Below are positions 45,482 to 54,116 of a stretch of 64,000 bases of DNA, piece after piece. This stretch comes from Clostridium estertheticum (GTDB taxonomy: Bacteria; Bacillota; Clostridia; Clostridiales; Clostridiaceae), in contig NZ_JAAMNH020000001.1 of NCBI RefSeq assembly GCF_011065935.2, positions 4,547,001 through 4,611,000 on the forward strand. The letters run 5' to 3'. The position numbers and the translations under genes are program-made. Every line of letters begins with the position of its first letter. Within the stretch, counting starts at the first letter, position 1. The notes beneath the pieces are model-generated. The model had not been told where the DNA came from. It saw nothing but the letters and a program-made list of their open reading frames with translations, and did not search any database.

Positions 45482-46660
45482 TCAAACTCCTAAAGAGAAA
45501 GTATTACTTAGCGCCGCAAGCGGAAGTATGTTTGCTATTACAGCTAAAATAAAGCAAATAGTAACTATAAGAAAAATCAGCTTAGCTACAAAACTTAATT
45601 TAAAACTTCCACAAAGCATAATTGTGTTTTTTATATCTAACATTGGCCCCAAGATTAAAAACCCTATAATTGAACCGTTGGTAAACTGACCTAAAAAGCT
45701 TCTAGCTATAAATGCATCTGTTTCTGAACAAACTGATAATACAAAAGCCAGCACCATCATAACTATTATGGAAGATAAAACGCCCCCTCCTATGGATAAA
45801 ATAAGTTCCTTAGGTATGAAAACTTGCATACACGTTGAGAGGAACACTCCCATGATAAAAAATCTACCTATATCATATAACTCTGCGCTAGTATGTGATA
45901 TTATTTCCTCTATATTTCTTATAAGCTTATTGCTATTATTACTAGTATTATGACTATGTCCACAAGAGCAGCTACCGTTATTTTTATATATGGGTATATG
46001 ATTATGTTTAATAGCATTAGTGTTTTTAAAGCTGTGTGCATTATGTTCTCCACAATCGCACCCCTCTTTATGTGGTTTAACTCTAGGTTTTTTAACTAAT
46101 TGCCTTTTAAAAGGGCTGTCTTTATTAAGTATCCCTATAAGAACACCTATTGTTATAGCTCCAATCATTCCGAACATAGCCCTTGCTATTACCATATATG
46201 ACATTCCCATGAACGCATAATGTGTTGACAATAAGACCACAGGATTCATTATTGGCACTGATAGCATAAACGTAACCGCAATGCTTAGTGGAACACCTTT
46301 TTTTATAAGTCGCCTAGTTATAGGCACAATAGCACATTCGCATACTGGAAAAACAAGTCCAACTAAGGATGCAATTAAAACTCCTACAAATTTATTTTTA
46401 GGAATTATTTTAGCAATTGCTTCCTCTGATACGAATATCTGAATTATAGAAGAAGCCAATGCTCCAATTAGTATAAAGGGTATACCTTCAAAAATTATAC
46501 TAAGAAAAATCGTAGAAAAATCATTAATAACCCTAGAATCAAATTTAATAACTGTGGTACTCTTTGCAAAATATATGCCTAGTAGTAAGACTATGATGAA
46601 CATCAACATTTTTATTAGGTTAATCTCACTATCATAAACTCTTTTATTTTCCTGGGTCAA
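45482..46660 (-). CDS. DUF318/PF03773 permease (YcgR-like)
   Basis: 392 aa with about eight membrane helices in two blocks. It carries GLVFPVCECAIVPITRRLIKK with the conserved FPVCEC motif and a second SVCSETDAFIA motif in the second half. A His/Cys-rich loop between the blocks (about residues 195-240) has CDCGEH, HNHIP and CSCGHSHN, a likely metal-binding insertion. The start is TTG after AAGGAG. It forms a pair with the TIGR03943 protein. It is probably a metal or metalloid permease; the specificity is unknown. Confidence 0.82.
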   Translation of the reverse strand: MTQENKRVYDSEINLIKMLMFIIVLLLGIYFAKSTTVIKFDSRVINDFSTIFLSIIFEGIPFILIGALASSIIQIFVSEEAIAKIIPKNKFVGVLIASLVGLVFPVCECAIVPITRRLIKKGVPLSIAVTFMLSVPIMNPVVLLSTHYAFMGMSYMVIARAMFGMIGAITIGVLIGILNKDSPFKRQLVKKPRVKPHKEGCDCGEHNAHSFKNTNAIKHNHIPIYKNNGSCSCGHSHNTSNNSNKLIRNIEEIISHTSAELYDIGRFFIMGVFLSTCMQVFIPKELILSIGGGVLSSIIVMMVLAFVLSVCSETDAFIARSFLGQFTNGSIIGFLILGPMLDIKNTIMLCGSFKLSFVAKLIFLIVTICFILAVIANILPLAALSNTFSLGV

Positions 46661-46773
46661 GTGCTCAACTCCTTGCTATTAATATTTATAGGTTCTGAAC
46701 TATTATATTATCTTACACTGCTTACTATGCCATTTGTGTTACTATAAAGTAAAAATGAACTAGTTTTCAAAAT

Positions 46774-46815
46774 AAACAAAAAATACTAAATGTAGCGAAA
46801 CCACATTTAGTATTC
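46774..46815 (-). terminator. terminator after 2H phosphoesterase gene
   Basis: Minus-strand AATACTAAATGT and ACATTTAGTATT form a 12-pair stem and are followed by TTTTTG. Confidence 0.88.
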
Positions 46816-46850
46816 CATATAAAATTATTTGAGTTGTACATTATTAATAA

Positions 46851-47408
46851 TCAGTTGAGGTTCTTTGAAAAAACAATTCTATCCTCTATCGCAATACTCT
46901 TATCATTAAGCTTTATTTCTATAAGGGCGATCTCATTTAATTTTCCATATATTTTATTTGGGTTACTCTTACAGTACATAAATGCTTGTACCATGTTATC
47001 TTCACTTAACCTACTTGCTATGGTACAATGTGGATTCCACATGCCTGGAAGATAAAAGGATTTTTCATCTTCATTAAATGCTTTAAAATGATCGTGATGA
47101 CTCCTATGAAATTGCAGCAACTGAGTTGATAAGGTTGGGGCAAGAAATAAAGTTCCTGTGTTAATAAAAGTACCTAATATATTTAGATCTATGTTTATCT
47201 TTGATTTATTCTTATAGAATTCATTAAGCACGCCCACAAATTTATCCACATCTAATTTATCATAATCTGCAATGGTAATGTGTGGCCTCATGCCTTTTTT
47301 ATCTACACCATATTGCGTTATATTATTTTCACTTAAATCTTTCCATAAATTTTTGAAATATTCCTCTGTTTCATAATCTAAATACCCTACAAGTGCGTAC
47401 ACATACAT
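46851..47408 (-). CDS. 2H phosphoesterase (2'-5' RNA ligase-like)
   Basis: 185 aa with the two His-x-Thr motifs of the 2H superfamily: RPHITIAD (about residue 42) and NPHCTIASRL (about residue 133). These proteins hydrolyse 2',3'-cyclic or 2',5' phosphodiesters of RNA or nucleotides. There is no partner gene nearby. TAGGGGG precedes the ATG. Confidence 0.82.
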   Translation of the reverse strand: MYVYALVGYLDYETEEYFKNLWKDLSENNITQYGVDKKGMRPHITIADYDKLDVDKFVGVLNEFYKNKSKINIDLNILGTFINTGTLFLAPTLSTQLLQFHRSHHDHFKAFNEDEKSFYLPGMWNPHCTIASRLSEDNMVQAFMYCKSNPNKIYGKLNEIALIEIKLNDKSIAIEDRIVFSKNLN

Positions 47409-47560
47409 AAATTAACCCCCTAAATATAATCCATTAAGTCACCCTTTATTTTATAATGCAATTTAACTTTAACTACTTATTATACTTATTTTCTGCTTAT
47501 AACATTTTTTATAGAATCTTTGCTTTTAACTGCAATTGTCTCATAATCATGAAAATTTAA

Positions 47561-47920
47561 TTAATTCTTTGTGATACCATCTTCATCAAATTTTTCTTTT
47601 AGTTCTTTTTGAACAAATGGTATCCAAATTATCAAAGCAATTATCCCAATACCTCCATGAATAAAGCTCAAAGATTCCTTTGAAGCAGGTAAAATTAATA
47701 GACTTATGTTAATAGCTATATATAAAATAGTACCGGTGTATAACCACAAGCCCCCAATACGTCTCTGTGCATAGTCCCATGCTTCTTGTGACTTTATGGA
47801 ACGCGTTGTTCGATAACCATAAAAGCTATTTATTTTACTTGGCGGTTTAAATCTTAAAACTAATCCGAATATAACCATAATAATAGGAATTCCTAAATCT
47901 TTACTCCCAAAATCCAACAT
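47561..47920 (-). CDS. short SdpI/YhfL-family membrane protein
   Basis: 119 aa with three hydrophobic helices. The segment NSFYGYRTTRSIKSQEAWDYAQRRIG matches the C-terminal SdpI-type domain. The same motif, in the form KTPWTLANEEVWRKTHRMA, occurs in the longer SdpI-like protein upstream. It may be an auxiliary immunity protein. GGGGG precedes the ATG. Confidence 0.75.
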   Translation of the reverse strand: MLDFGSKDLGIPIIMVIFGLVLRFKPPSKINSFYGYRTTRSIKSQEAWDYAQRRIGGLWLYTGTILYIAINISLLILPASKESLSFIHGGIGIIALIIWIPFVQKELKEKFDEDGITKN

Positions 47921-47980
47921 TACAATACTCCCCCTTTTGAAAATATAAATTTTATCAAAAATGCAATTTATGTTATGTCC

Positions 47981-48646
47981 TTATTTATCTAAATTAACAA
48001 TTTGCTGATAGATAATATATGAATATACAATTGGCACAATTACGATTACTGTCAAAATAATTATGTTAGATATTCCATTGAAATCTATTCCCACAATAGT
48101 TAATAATATATTTATGATTCCTCCTATAACCCATAATGGTGCTGCCATCCTATGAGTCTTTCTCCACACCTCTTCATTAGCTAAAGTCCAAGGAGTTTTT
48201 ATTCCAACAAAGTAGTTGTGCTTAAATCTCCCCATAACATTTCCTAACAAAATCAATAACAACGAACCCAATATTTGTATAAAAATTGATGTGTTGACTA
48301 CAACACCTTTAGCTATTAGAAGTGCGGTCACTTCCACCCCAAGTAAAAATATAATTAATAGATACTTTAAATACTGATAAGTTGACTGAAATTTTTCATA
48401 GTTTTTCCTTTTAGGGTCTATATAAGGTAGAACAATAAACATTAGATATATTCCTAAATTTATCAATACAACGCCAAATGCACCTAAGAATTTACTTCCA
48501 TACCCATCTACTTGTCCTTTTGAATTCCAGTGTATAGGTACTCTATTGGGAAGAGATGGATAAAAATATACCCCAAGTGCAAATCCTAAAACAATGAGAA
48601 TCAGAATAACCCAATCTTTTTTCAAAACATTACTTATCTTTTTCAT
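47981..48646 (-). CDS. sdpI: SdpI-like immunity membrane protein (DUF1648)
   Basis: 221 aa from the ATG at 48646, set by AAGGGGGA. An N-terminal DUF1648 unit has YPSLPNRVPIHWNSKGQVDGYGSK. A YFVGIKTPWTLANEEVWRKTHR segment and six to seven hydrophobic helices follow. In Bacillus subtilis SdpI protects against the SdpC killing peptide and sequesters SdpR. The gene overlaps the 3' end of the ArsR-type gene by 17 bases. No sdpABC-like toxin genes are in the window. Confidence 0.83.
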   Translation of the reverse strand: MKKISNVLKKDWVILILIVLGFALGVYFYPSLPNRVPIHWNSKGQVDGYGSKFLGAFGVVLINLGIYLMFIVLPYIDPKRKNYEKFQSTYQYLKYLLIIFLLGVEVTALLIAKGVVVNTSIFIQILGSLLLILLGNVMGRFKHNYFVGIKTPWTLANEEVWRKTHRMAAPLWVIGGIINILLTIVGIDFNGISNIIILTVIVIVPIVYSYIIYQQIVNLDK

Positions 48647-48929
48647 TTTCAATTCCCCCTTCATTAACATGCGTTGTATTAAAAAACCAATTAGTTACTT
48701 CTTGGAACACTGTAGTATTAAGAGAATAGTAAATATGTTGCCCCTTACGTTCATCTGTTAAAAGCAAAGATTGCTTTAATGCATTAAGATGGTGAGATAT
48801 ACTTGGCTTGGTCATATTAAAATGCTGCGCTATTTCTCCTGCAGTCAAATCTCTGTCTTTCAATAATAAAATAATTTTTCTTCTTGTTGGGTCTGCAAGT
48901 GCTTTAAATGGTAAATTGAGAACTGACAT
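48630..48929 (-). CDS. sdpR: ArsR-family repressor (SdpR-like)
   Basis: 99 aa from the ATG at 48929 (AAGGAG eight bases upstream; ATG 48935 is also possible). The winged helix has PFKALADPTRRKIILLLKDRDLTAGEIAQHF and KPSISHHLNALK. There are no metal-binding Cys residues, so it is not an arsenic-type sensor. Its pairing and overlap with an SdpI homologue point to the SdpR autorepressor role. A 6-base inverted repeat upstream (48969-48984) is a likely operator. Confidence 0.87.
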   Translation of the reverse strand: MSVLNLPFKALADPTRRKIILLLKDRDLTAGEIAQHFNMTKPSISHHLNALKQSLLLTDERKGQHIYYSLNTTVFQEVTNWFFNTTHVNEGGIENEKDK

Positions 48930-48968
48930 ATTCATTTCTCCTTGTAATTTTATTATATATTTAGACAT

Positions 48969-48984
48969 TTAGACAATCGTCTAA
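48969..48984. promoter_or_regulatory. candidate SdpR operator
   Basis: TTAGAC-AATC-GTCTAA is a perfect inverted repeat, with another half-site TTAGAC eight bases before it (48961-48966). It lies 40 bases upstream of the repressor start, near a TATAAT on the minus strand (about 48950-48955). Confidence 0.6.
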
Positions 48985-49050
48985 TTATCTGATAAAATTG
49001 TAGTCTTATTTTCTTTAAATGTCAATACTTTCCTTGTCGAGGATACCCTA

Positions 49051-49104
49051 AAAAATAATTGTCCACAGTAGTTCCAATTTTTACGGCTCTACTGTGGACA
49101 ATTA
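49051..49104 (-). terminator. terminator of trmB
   Basis: AATTGTCCACAGTAG and its complement form a perfect 15-pair stem with a 17-base loop and are followed by ATTTTTTAG on the minus strand. Confidence 0.9.
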
Positions 49105-49164
49105 TGCTTATAACTTTATTTTATTTTCAAGACTTTATTTTATTTTAAAAGGATTATTATTTCA

Positions 49165-49818
49165 CTACATTAATTTAGCTTTCAGAAACATAGCTTTCAT
49201 ACCTAATTCTGCAAATTTAGCCTCGTATTCTGTAACTACATTTTCTTTAAAATCACTATTGTGCAAATCATAAGTTAAAAATAATATTTCAAAACCACTT
49301 TGTTTGAAATACTCTATTGAGTCTTCAAACAACTCTGTATCATCTGTTTTGAACCAAACTTCAGATCCAGGCTTTAAAAATTTCTTATAATTGGTTAAAC
49401 ATTTAGTATGAGTTAATCTTCTTTTGTTATGCCTTTCTTTTGGCCAAGGATTACAAAAATTTATATAAATTCTACTTATCTCATCTTCTGCAAACACATC
49501 ATCAATAAGCATGATGTTTAATGGCATAAGTCTTACATTTAAATCTTCTTCCCCTTTAACTTCTCTTACGTCTATTACTTTTCTAAGGGCAAATACTAGT
49601 ACCTCATCTTTTAAATCTATACCTACAAAGTTAATATTTTGATTTTGCTTAGACCTCTCTGATATAAATCCACCTTTACCACAGCCTAGCTCTAGATGTA
49701 TTTCATTAGTATTTTTAAATTCTTCAAACCACTTTCCTTTATGAGCATAATGGTCCGTTACTACAATATGACTAGACTCAAGCTCTGGCCTAGCCCAATA
49801 TTTTTTTCTTAGGCGCAT
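49165..49818 (-). CDS. trmB: tRNA (guanine-N7-)-methyltransferase
   Basis: Methylates G46 of tRNA with SAM. 217 aa, with EIHLELGCGKGGFI as SAM loop (about residues 40-53), VGIDLKDEVLVFAL, and YINFCNPWPKERHNKRRLTH as the family-specific motif. It is a single-gene unit. Confidence 0.95.
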   Translation of the reverse strand: MRLRKKYWARPELESSHIVVTDHYAHKGKWFEEFKNTNEIHLELGCGKGGFISERSKQNQNINFVGIDLKDEVLVFALRKVIDVREVKGEEDLNVRLMPLNIMLIDDVFAEDEISRIYINFCNPWPKERHNKRRLTHTKCLTNYKKFLKPGSEVWFKTDDTELFEDSIEYFKQSGFEILFLTYDLHNSDFKENVVTEYEAKFAELGMKAMFLKAKLM

Positions 49819-49931
49819 ACATTTTTCTCCTTTTATCTATATATTAAAAAATTACTACATAATTTTTCTCAAATTCACTTTATTATTATATCACAGGAAT
49901 TGAACTAAACAAACTTTATAGTTTTAAAGAA

Positions 49932-50000
49932 TCATTAGTTGTTAACTGTCCCCGCTTTAGTCCCTTAATTTAAACTTCAATTGGTTGTTAACTGTCCCCG
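49932..50000. repeat. REP cluster 10
   Basis: Two reverse units, TTGTTAACTGTCCCCG each, about 50 bases apart. They lie just beyond the stop codon of the permease pseudogene. Confidence 0.85.
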
Positions 50001-50002
50001 TC

Positions 50003-50359
50003 TTAAATAAATCGTTCCATATTTTTATCTTTTTTCATTTTGTAAACTGAAATCAGAAAAAAGGTAAGTGCAAAACCTATTAATATTGCAATATTCCCTA
50101 ATATATCTTTGAACTGTAACCCTGTTTGAAGCTTTCTTATAGCAATGCATATTCTGTTTCCTTAACACTATTAATTCCACTATCATATTCTTGTATTTTT
50201 GTAGCCTTTATGCCAAGTTTTTCTGTTTGTTTTATAAACTCTTCAAAAGCCTGCACCCTTTGCCCTTGGCCCTCAATAGAATAAGCTACCTTTGTATTGT
50301 CAAACATTAATGAATTTCCATCCATTCCACCTGAAAAAGCCAATATTAAGAATTTTCAT
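50003..50359 (-). pseudogene. ABC-2 permease pseudogene with internal deletions
   Basis: Three pieces of one permease can be read in different frames. An ATG at 50359 with a GGGGGTGAG site gives MKILNIGF. A shifted 68-residue frame (50137-50343) gives FSGGMDGNS and KVAYSIEGQGQ, which resembles the extracytoplasmic loop of ABC-2 permeases. Then a frame ending at 50003 gives a single hydrophobic helix, ILGNIAILIGFALTFFLISVY, and a basic tail, as at the C-terminus of such permeases. Most membrane segments are missing. It directly follows an intact ATPase gene, the normal place for the permease. It is inferred to be non-functional. Confidence 0.75.
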
Positions 50360-50414
50360 TTTCTCACCCCCTTTATTCCTTATAGTTACATAACTATTAT
50401 AAGCCGTTATGTGC

Positions 50415-51350
50415 CTAATCCCTGAGCTTCCTTCCAGTTAGAGTAAGGAATACTGACTCTAAATCTGGATTTTTGCTTTCTATACTCTTAATAGAAATAT
50501 TATTAGAAGTAAAAAATAATATTATCTTATCTAAATTAGCAACACCTTTTTTGCTTTCTATTTTAATTTTCTCATCTGCAACTTCTATTTGCACAACTCC
50601 CACTATTGCTTTGAGGTCCTCTATATTAACCACATCTATATTTTCCACAGTAATCTCAACATAATTTACATCTGTAACAATAGCCTTTAATCCCTCCACA
50701 GTCCCTTGTGCAATTACTTTTCCGTGGTCTATTATAGCTATATTCCCGCATATAGCTTCTACCTCTTCCATATAATGCGTAGTATAAATTATAGTACATC
50801 CTAGTGAATTTAATTTCTTTACAGATTGTAATATATGATTTCTTGATTGGGGATCAATGCCCACTGTTGGTTCATCCATTATTATTAACTTTGGTCTATG
50901 AGCTATAGAGCATGCAATATTTAATCGTCTTTTCATTCCACCTGAAAAACTCTTTGGATACTCTTTTTTCTTATCTAAAAGTCCCACAAACTTTAGTGCT
51001 TCCTCTACTTTTTCTTTAAGTTCAGACCCCTTTAACCTATAAAGACTAGCAAAAAACTTAACATTCTCATAAGCTGTTAAATCCTCATAAATAGCAATGT
51101 CTTGAGGTACCACACCAATGTTTTGCTTAATATAGGTGCTGCTACTTTCAATGTCTTTTCCTAAAATTTCAATTGTACCTTTATCCATTGATAACAATCC
51201 ACATAATATATTTATAATGGTGCTCTTACCTGCTCCATTAGGTCCTAAAAGTCCATAAATTTCTCCTTCTTCTATTGATAAACTTATATTGTCTACCGCT
51301 GTTACATCTCCAAATCTTTTGGTTAATCCTTCAATCTTAACTATATTCAT
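50415..51350 (-). CDS. ABC transporter ATPase (DrrA/NatA-type)
   Basis: 311 aa with GPNGAGKSTIINIL (Walker A), SFSGGMKRRLNIA (signature), KLIIMDEPTVGIDPQS (Walker B) and TTHYMEEV (H-loop), plus a C-terminal extension of about 90 residues typical of the DrrA group. The start ATG at 51350 follows AAGAGG. Its permease partner downstream is broken, and the two-component genes upstream are fused and broken, so this protein probably has no complete transporter to serve. Confidence 0.88.
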   Translation of the reverse strand: MNIVKIEGLTKRFGDVTAVDNISLSIEEGEIYGLLGPNGAGKSTIINILCGLLSMDKGTIEILGKDIESSSTYIKQNIGVVPQDIAIYEDLTAYENVKFFASLYRLKGSELKEKVEEALKFVGLLDKKKEYPKSFSGGMKRRLNIACSIAHRPKLIIMDEPTVGIDPQSRNHILQSVKKLNSLGCTIIYTTHYMEEVEAICGNIAIIDHGKVIAQGTVEGLKAIVTDVNYVEITVENIDVVNIEDLKAIVGVVQIEVADEKIKIESKKGVANLDKIILFFTSNNISIKSIESKNPDLESVFLTLTGRKLRD

Positions 51351-51454
51351 ATATAACACCTCTTCATAATTTTTATTTCTTATAATTCTATTGTATAAAA
51401 AAAGCGACTTCCTAGTAAGTAGTGAAAGTCACCTTTTCTATATGACTAAAGTCA

Positions 51455-51496
51455 CATGAAAATAAATAACATGCTCCCTTGTTATTTATTTTCATG
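51455..51496 (-). terminator. hairpin after the HK/RR pseudogene
   Basis: A perfect 16-pair stem (CATGAAAATAAATAAC and its complement) with a 10-base loop. It lies 9 bases past the response-regulator stop. Confidence 0.65.
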
Positions 51497-51505
51497 GGCC
51501 TAATA

Positions 51506-52071
51506 TTATATTTCGCCTTTTAAATAATATATTGCGATTTGCGTTCTATGTTTTAACCCAGTCTTGCCTAAAACGTAAGTGATATAGTTCTTAACCGTCC
51601 CCTCGGATATAAATAGTTTACTAGAAATTTCTTTATTAGAAAGACCTTCTGCAATAGCTTTTATTATTTCTATTTCTCTTTCAGTAAAACAATCTTGCTT
51701 TGGAATGGTGGTTTAATATTTTTCAAAGTAATTCTTATATTGTCCATACCTTCACGTAGCACATTAATGGTGCTTTGGACCATTGATTTTGATTTAGGTA
51801 AGTCAATATCTAATAAAAGTTTAGCTCCCTCTAGTTGCATTATACCTCCAGACAGAGTGTGTCCAATATTATCATGTATTTCCTGGGCTATTTTATTTCT
51901 TTCCTCAAGTTGTGACATATATTTATATTGCTTATGGAACTGCTCATCTTTATTTAGTTTATTAAAAAGTATAGATATAACAAAAGTGGAATTTTTCATT
52001 CCACTTTCCAGATAATTACTTATGCAATATATTAAAATAGAAAACTCATAAATAATAATCCATCCATCCAT
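51506..52071 (-). pseudogene. histidine kinase / LuxR response regulator deletion chimera
   Basis: The first part (to about 51715) encodes two hydrophobic segments and a HisKA_3 dimerisation box, ERNKIAQEIHDNIGHTLSGG, with the phospho-accepting His. It then runs out of frame into codons for DCFTEREIEIIKAIAEGLSN and SEGTVKNYITYVLGKTGL, a LuxR/NarL DNA-binding domain ending at 51506. The kinase ATPase domain and the receiver domain of the regulator are absent. One deletion joining the two genes explains this. The ATG directly follows the stop of the M50 gene, so the kinase 5' end is probably also truncated. Confidence 0.8.
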
Positions 52072-52722
52072 TTAAATTATTCCTACAATATTTGTAAAAA
52101 GAGAAAATAGCCACAACCCCGGTACTTGAACAAGATAAGTAAAAATAGATTGTCCCCCAGGTAATATAGGAAATATTAACACCATAAATATTAGAAATTG
52201 ATATCTAAGAATTGAATCTGATAAATTGTAAAAAAACTTTGGAAATAGATCCCTAACTATATGAAATCCATCAAAGCCTGGTATTGGAACTAAATTAAGA
52301 AAAAACAATATACAATTAAGGTAGCCTGTAATGGCTAATATTTTTACAATAATAGTATATAACTGACCTTGAAGAGGTGAAAACCTTTCAAATAATACAT
52401 ACAAAATTGCAAATACAAGGCCTAGGATTAAATTGGCAATTGGCCCTGCAGCTGAAACTTTCAAATCATCCTTATAATAATTTTTATATGCACTGGGGTT
52501 TGTCTGAACGGGTTTTGCCCACCCAAATCCTACTAATAAAATTAATAGAAATCCCATTGGATCTATATGAACAATTGGATTCAGCGTAAGTCTTCCTTGA
52601 AATCTAGGTGTTTTGTCTCCTAACCTATCTGCTGTGATAGCGTGTGCGTACTCATGAAAAGTAAATGCTAATAAAATTGCCGGTATCATCAAAATCTTAT
52701 TTAATATTTCTGCTGTACCCAA
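52072..52722 (-). CDS. site-2-protease-type M50 membrane metallopeptidase
   Basis: 216 aa with about six hydrophobic helices. FTFHEYAHAITADRLGD carries the HExxH zinc site, and LNLVPIPGFDGFHI carries the third ligand region. This short form without a PDZ domain is common in Firmicutes; the substrate is unknown. The start is TTG after AAGGAGG. The 52723-53057 gap upstream has AT-rich sequence and no supported gene. Confidence 0.87.
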   Translation of the reverse strand: MGTAEILNKILMIPAILLAFTFHEYAHAITADRLGDKTPRFQGRLTLNPIVHIDPMGFLLILLVGFGWAKPVQTNPSAYKNYYKDDLKVSAAGPIANLILGLVFAILYVLFERFSPLQGQLYTIIVKILAITGYLNCILFFLNLVPIPGFDGFHIVRDLFPKFFYNLSDSILRYQFLIFMVLIFPILPGGQSIFTYLVQVPGLWLFSLFTNIVGII

Positions 52723-53057
52723 ATTTATTCCTCCTTTTATTCCTACAAGATAAATAACACTGCTAATTGTTACTTCACTTATTAGGTTATCCTTAACTTA
52801 CTAATTTTAATTTTTTTAAATGTGCAATATATCTATTATAACAGTGTTTATTGCTATTTCAAATCCAATATTCTTAAAACAAAAGAATATATTTCTACTA
52901 CTGTATTTTTTATGAATAATTATATTTTTATTAAAGGTAGTTCTTAAATCTCCTTGTTTATTGGTATTAATATAGTTTATAAGCATTAACATATATATAA
53001 AAAAACCATGCACAAGGCATAGTTTAAATTTAAAATAGTTTATTTAAATATGACTAC

Positions 53058-54086
53058 TTACTTAAAAATGCCAAATGATATTTTATTACCTACTAAAGAT
53101 ACTATTCCTCTAGTATATAATTGTAATAACTTTCCTTCATAACTAGTTTCAGTTCCAGAATTAACATCTTTTACTACACCTTTCAGTGCATCATTTTGAT
53201 AGACTTTACCATCTGACGAAACGAATAAATCATTTTTTTCAGAAGGTAATTGTAAATCAATCACTTTCCAGTTTGAAGTCTTATCTGATGTTTTACCATA
53301 ATAAATTTTGCTTATCAATTTATCTTTTACTTCTCCAAGATACACATTATCATTATCATCAGTACCAATTAATGTAAGCTTATCTACACCTTTAATGGTA
53401 ATAGCTTCATCACTACCTGTAACATATATTTTATTATAAACTAATCCCTCATATATTAGTTTATCTTCATGGCGCACCAATGATATATTACTAACATAAT
53501 TTGGTATTGTATCAGCTTTTGTCATACTACCCATTCTGTCTATTCTATATATACTGCTTCTCTCACCTTTACTTGAAACTTTTACGTAAGTAACTCCCGT
53601 TAAAGTTGATAATTGAATATCTTCTACTTCGGATTTTGTGTTAGCCCAAGCTAAGTCTTTAATCTTTACTTTTTCGCCCTTTGATACATCATAATAATAT
53701 AATATTAAGTTACTAGAGTCATCATAGCTTTTTTTCTCTACTAAAAGCATTCTATTTCTATCTGGAAGCCATTCATAAAAAGAAATTTTACTTGCTTCAT
53801 TTACCGCTATATCTTTAACGCTTCCATCCTTACAATCAACAATTTTTAATTTTTCATTTTCATAATAAGATAAATATTTAGCATCATAGGACGCTAATAT
53901 GTTTTTTGCGTTTGCCGGAACTGTAATATCAATATTTTTTATTTTTTCAGGTTTATCATCAACAACTTTTTTAGTGACAACTTTCGAATCAGGGGCTAAA
54001 AAATAATGATCTACATAAAATAGGACCGAAAACTGTAAAGATAGAGATACTAGTATCCATATAAATATTCTTTTCTTCCATTTCAT
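53058..54086 (-). CDS. membrane-anchored protein, beta-propeller-like, function unknown
   Basis: 342 aa. A single N-terminal membrane helix (about residues 7-27) is followed by an extracytoplasmic domain rich in short strands (DAKYLSYYENEKLKIVDC, NLILYYYDVSKGEKVKI, DNDNVYLGEVKDKLI) that look like beta-propeller blades. No catalytic motif was recognised. It follows the NAGPA-type gene by 30 bases and is surely co-transcribed, which suggests a shared cell-surface role. Confidence 0.7.
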   Translation of the reverse strand: MKWKKRIFIWILVSLSLQFSVLFYVDHYFLAPDSKVVTKKVVDDKPEKIKNIDITVPANAKNILASYDAKYLSYYENEKLKIVDCKDGSVKDIAVNEASKISFYEWLPDRNRMLLVEKKSYDDSSNLILYYYDVSKGEKVKIKDLAWANTKSEVEDIQLSTLTGVTYVKVSSKGERSSIYRIDRMGSMTKADTIPNYVSNISLVRHEDKLIYEGLVYNKIYVTGSDEAITIKGVDKLTLIGTDDNDNVYLGEVKDKLISKIYYGKTSDKTSNWKVIDLQLPSEKNDLFVSSDGKVYQNDALKGVVKDVNSGTETSYEGKLLQLYTRGIVSLVGNKISFGIFK

Positions 54087-54116
54087 AATGCTTTCTCCTT
54101 TAATTTAAAATATCGA

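Noticed and set aside
51590..51607. REP-like TTAACCGTCCCC near the response regulator fragment
   Set aside because: It is explained by codons for the conserved SEGTVKN segment of the LuxR helix-turn-helix, so the match is by chance.
52816..53013. 65-codon frame in the gap before the M50 gene
   Set aside because: It has AT-driven composition, no ribosome binding site and no recognisable features.
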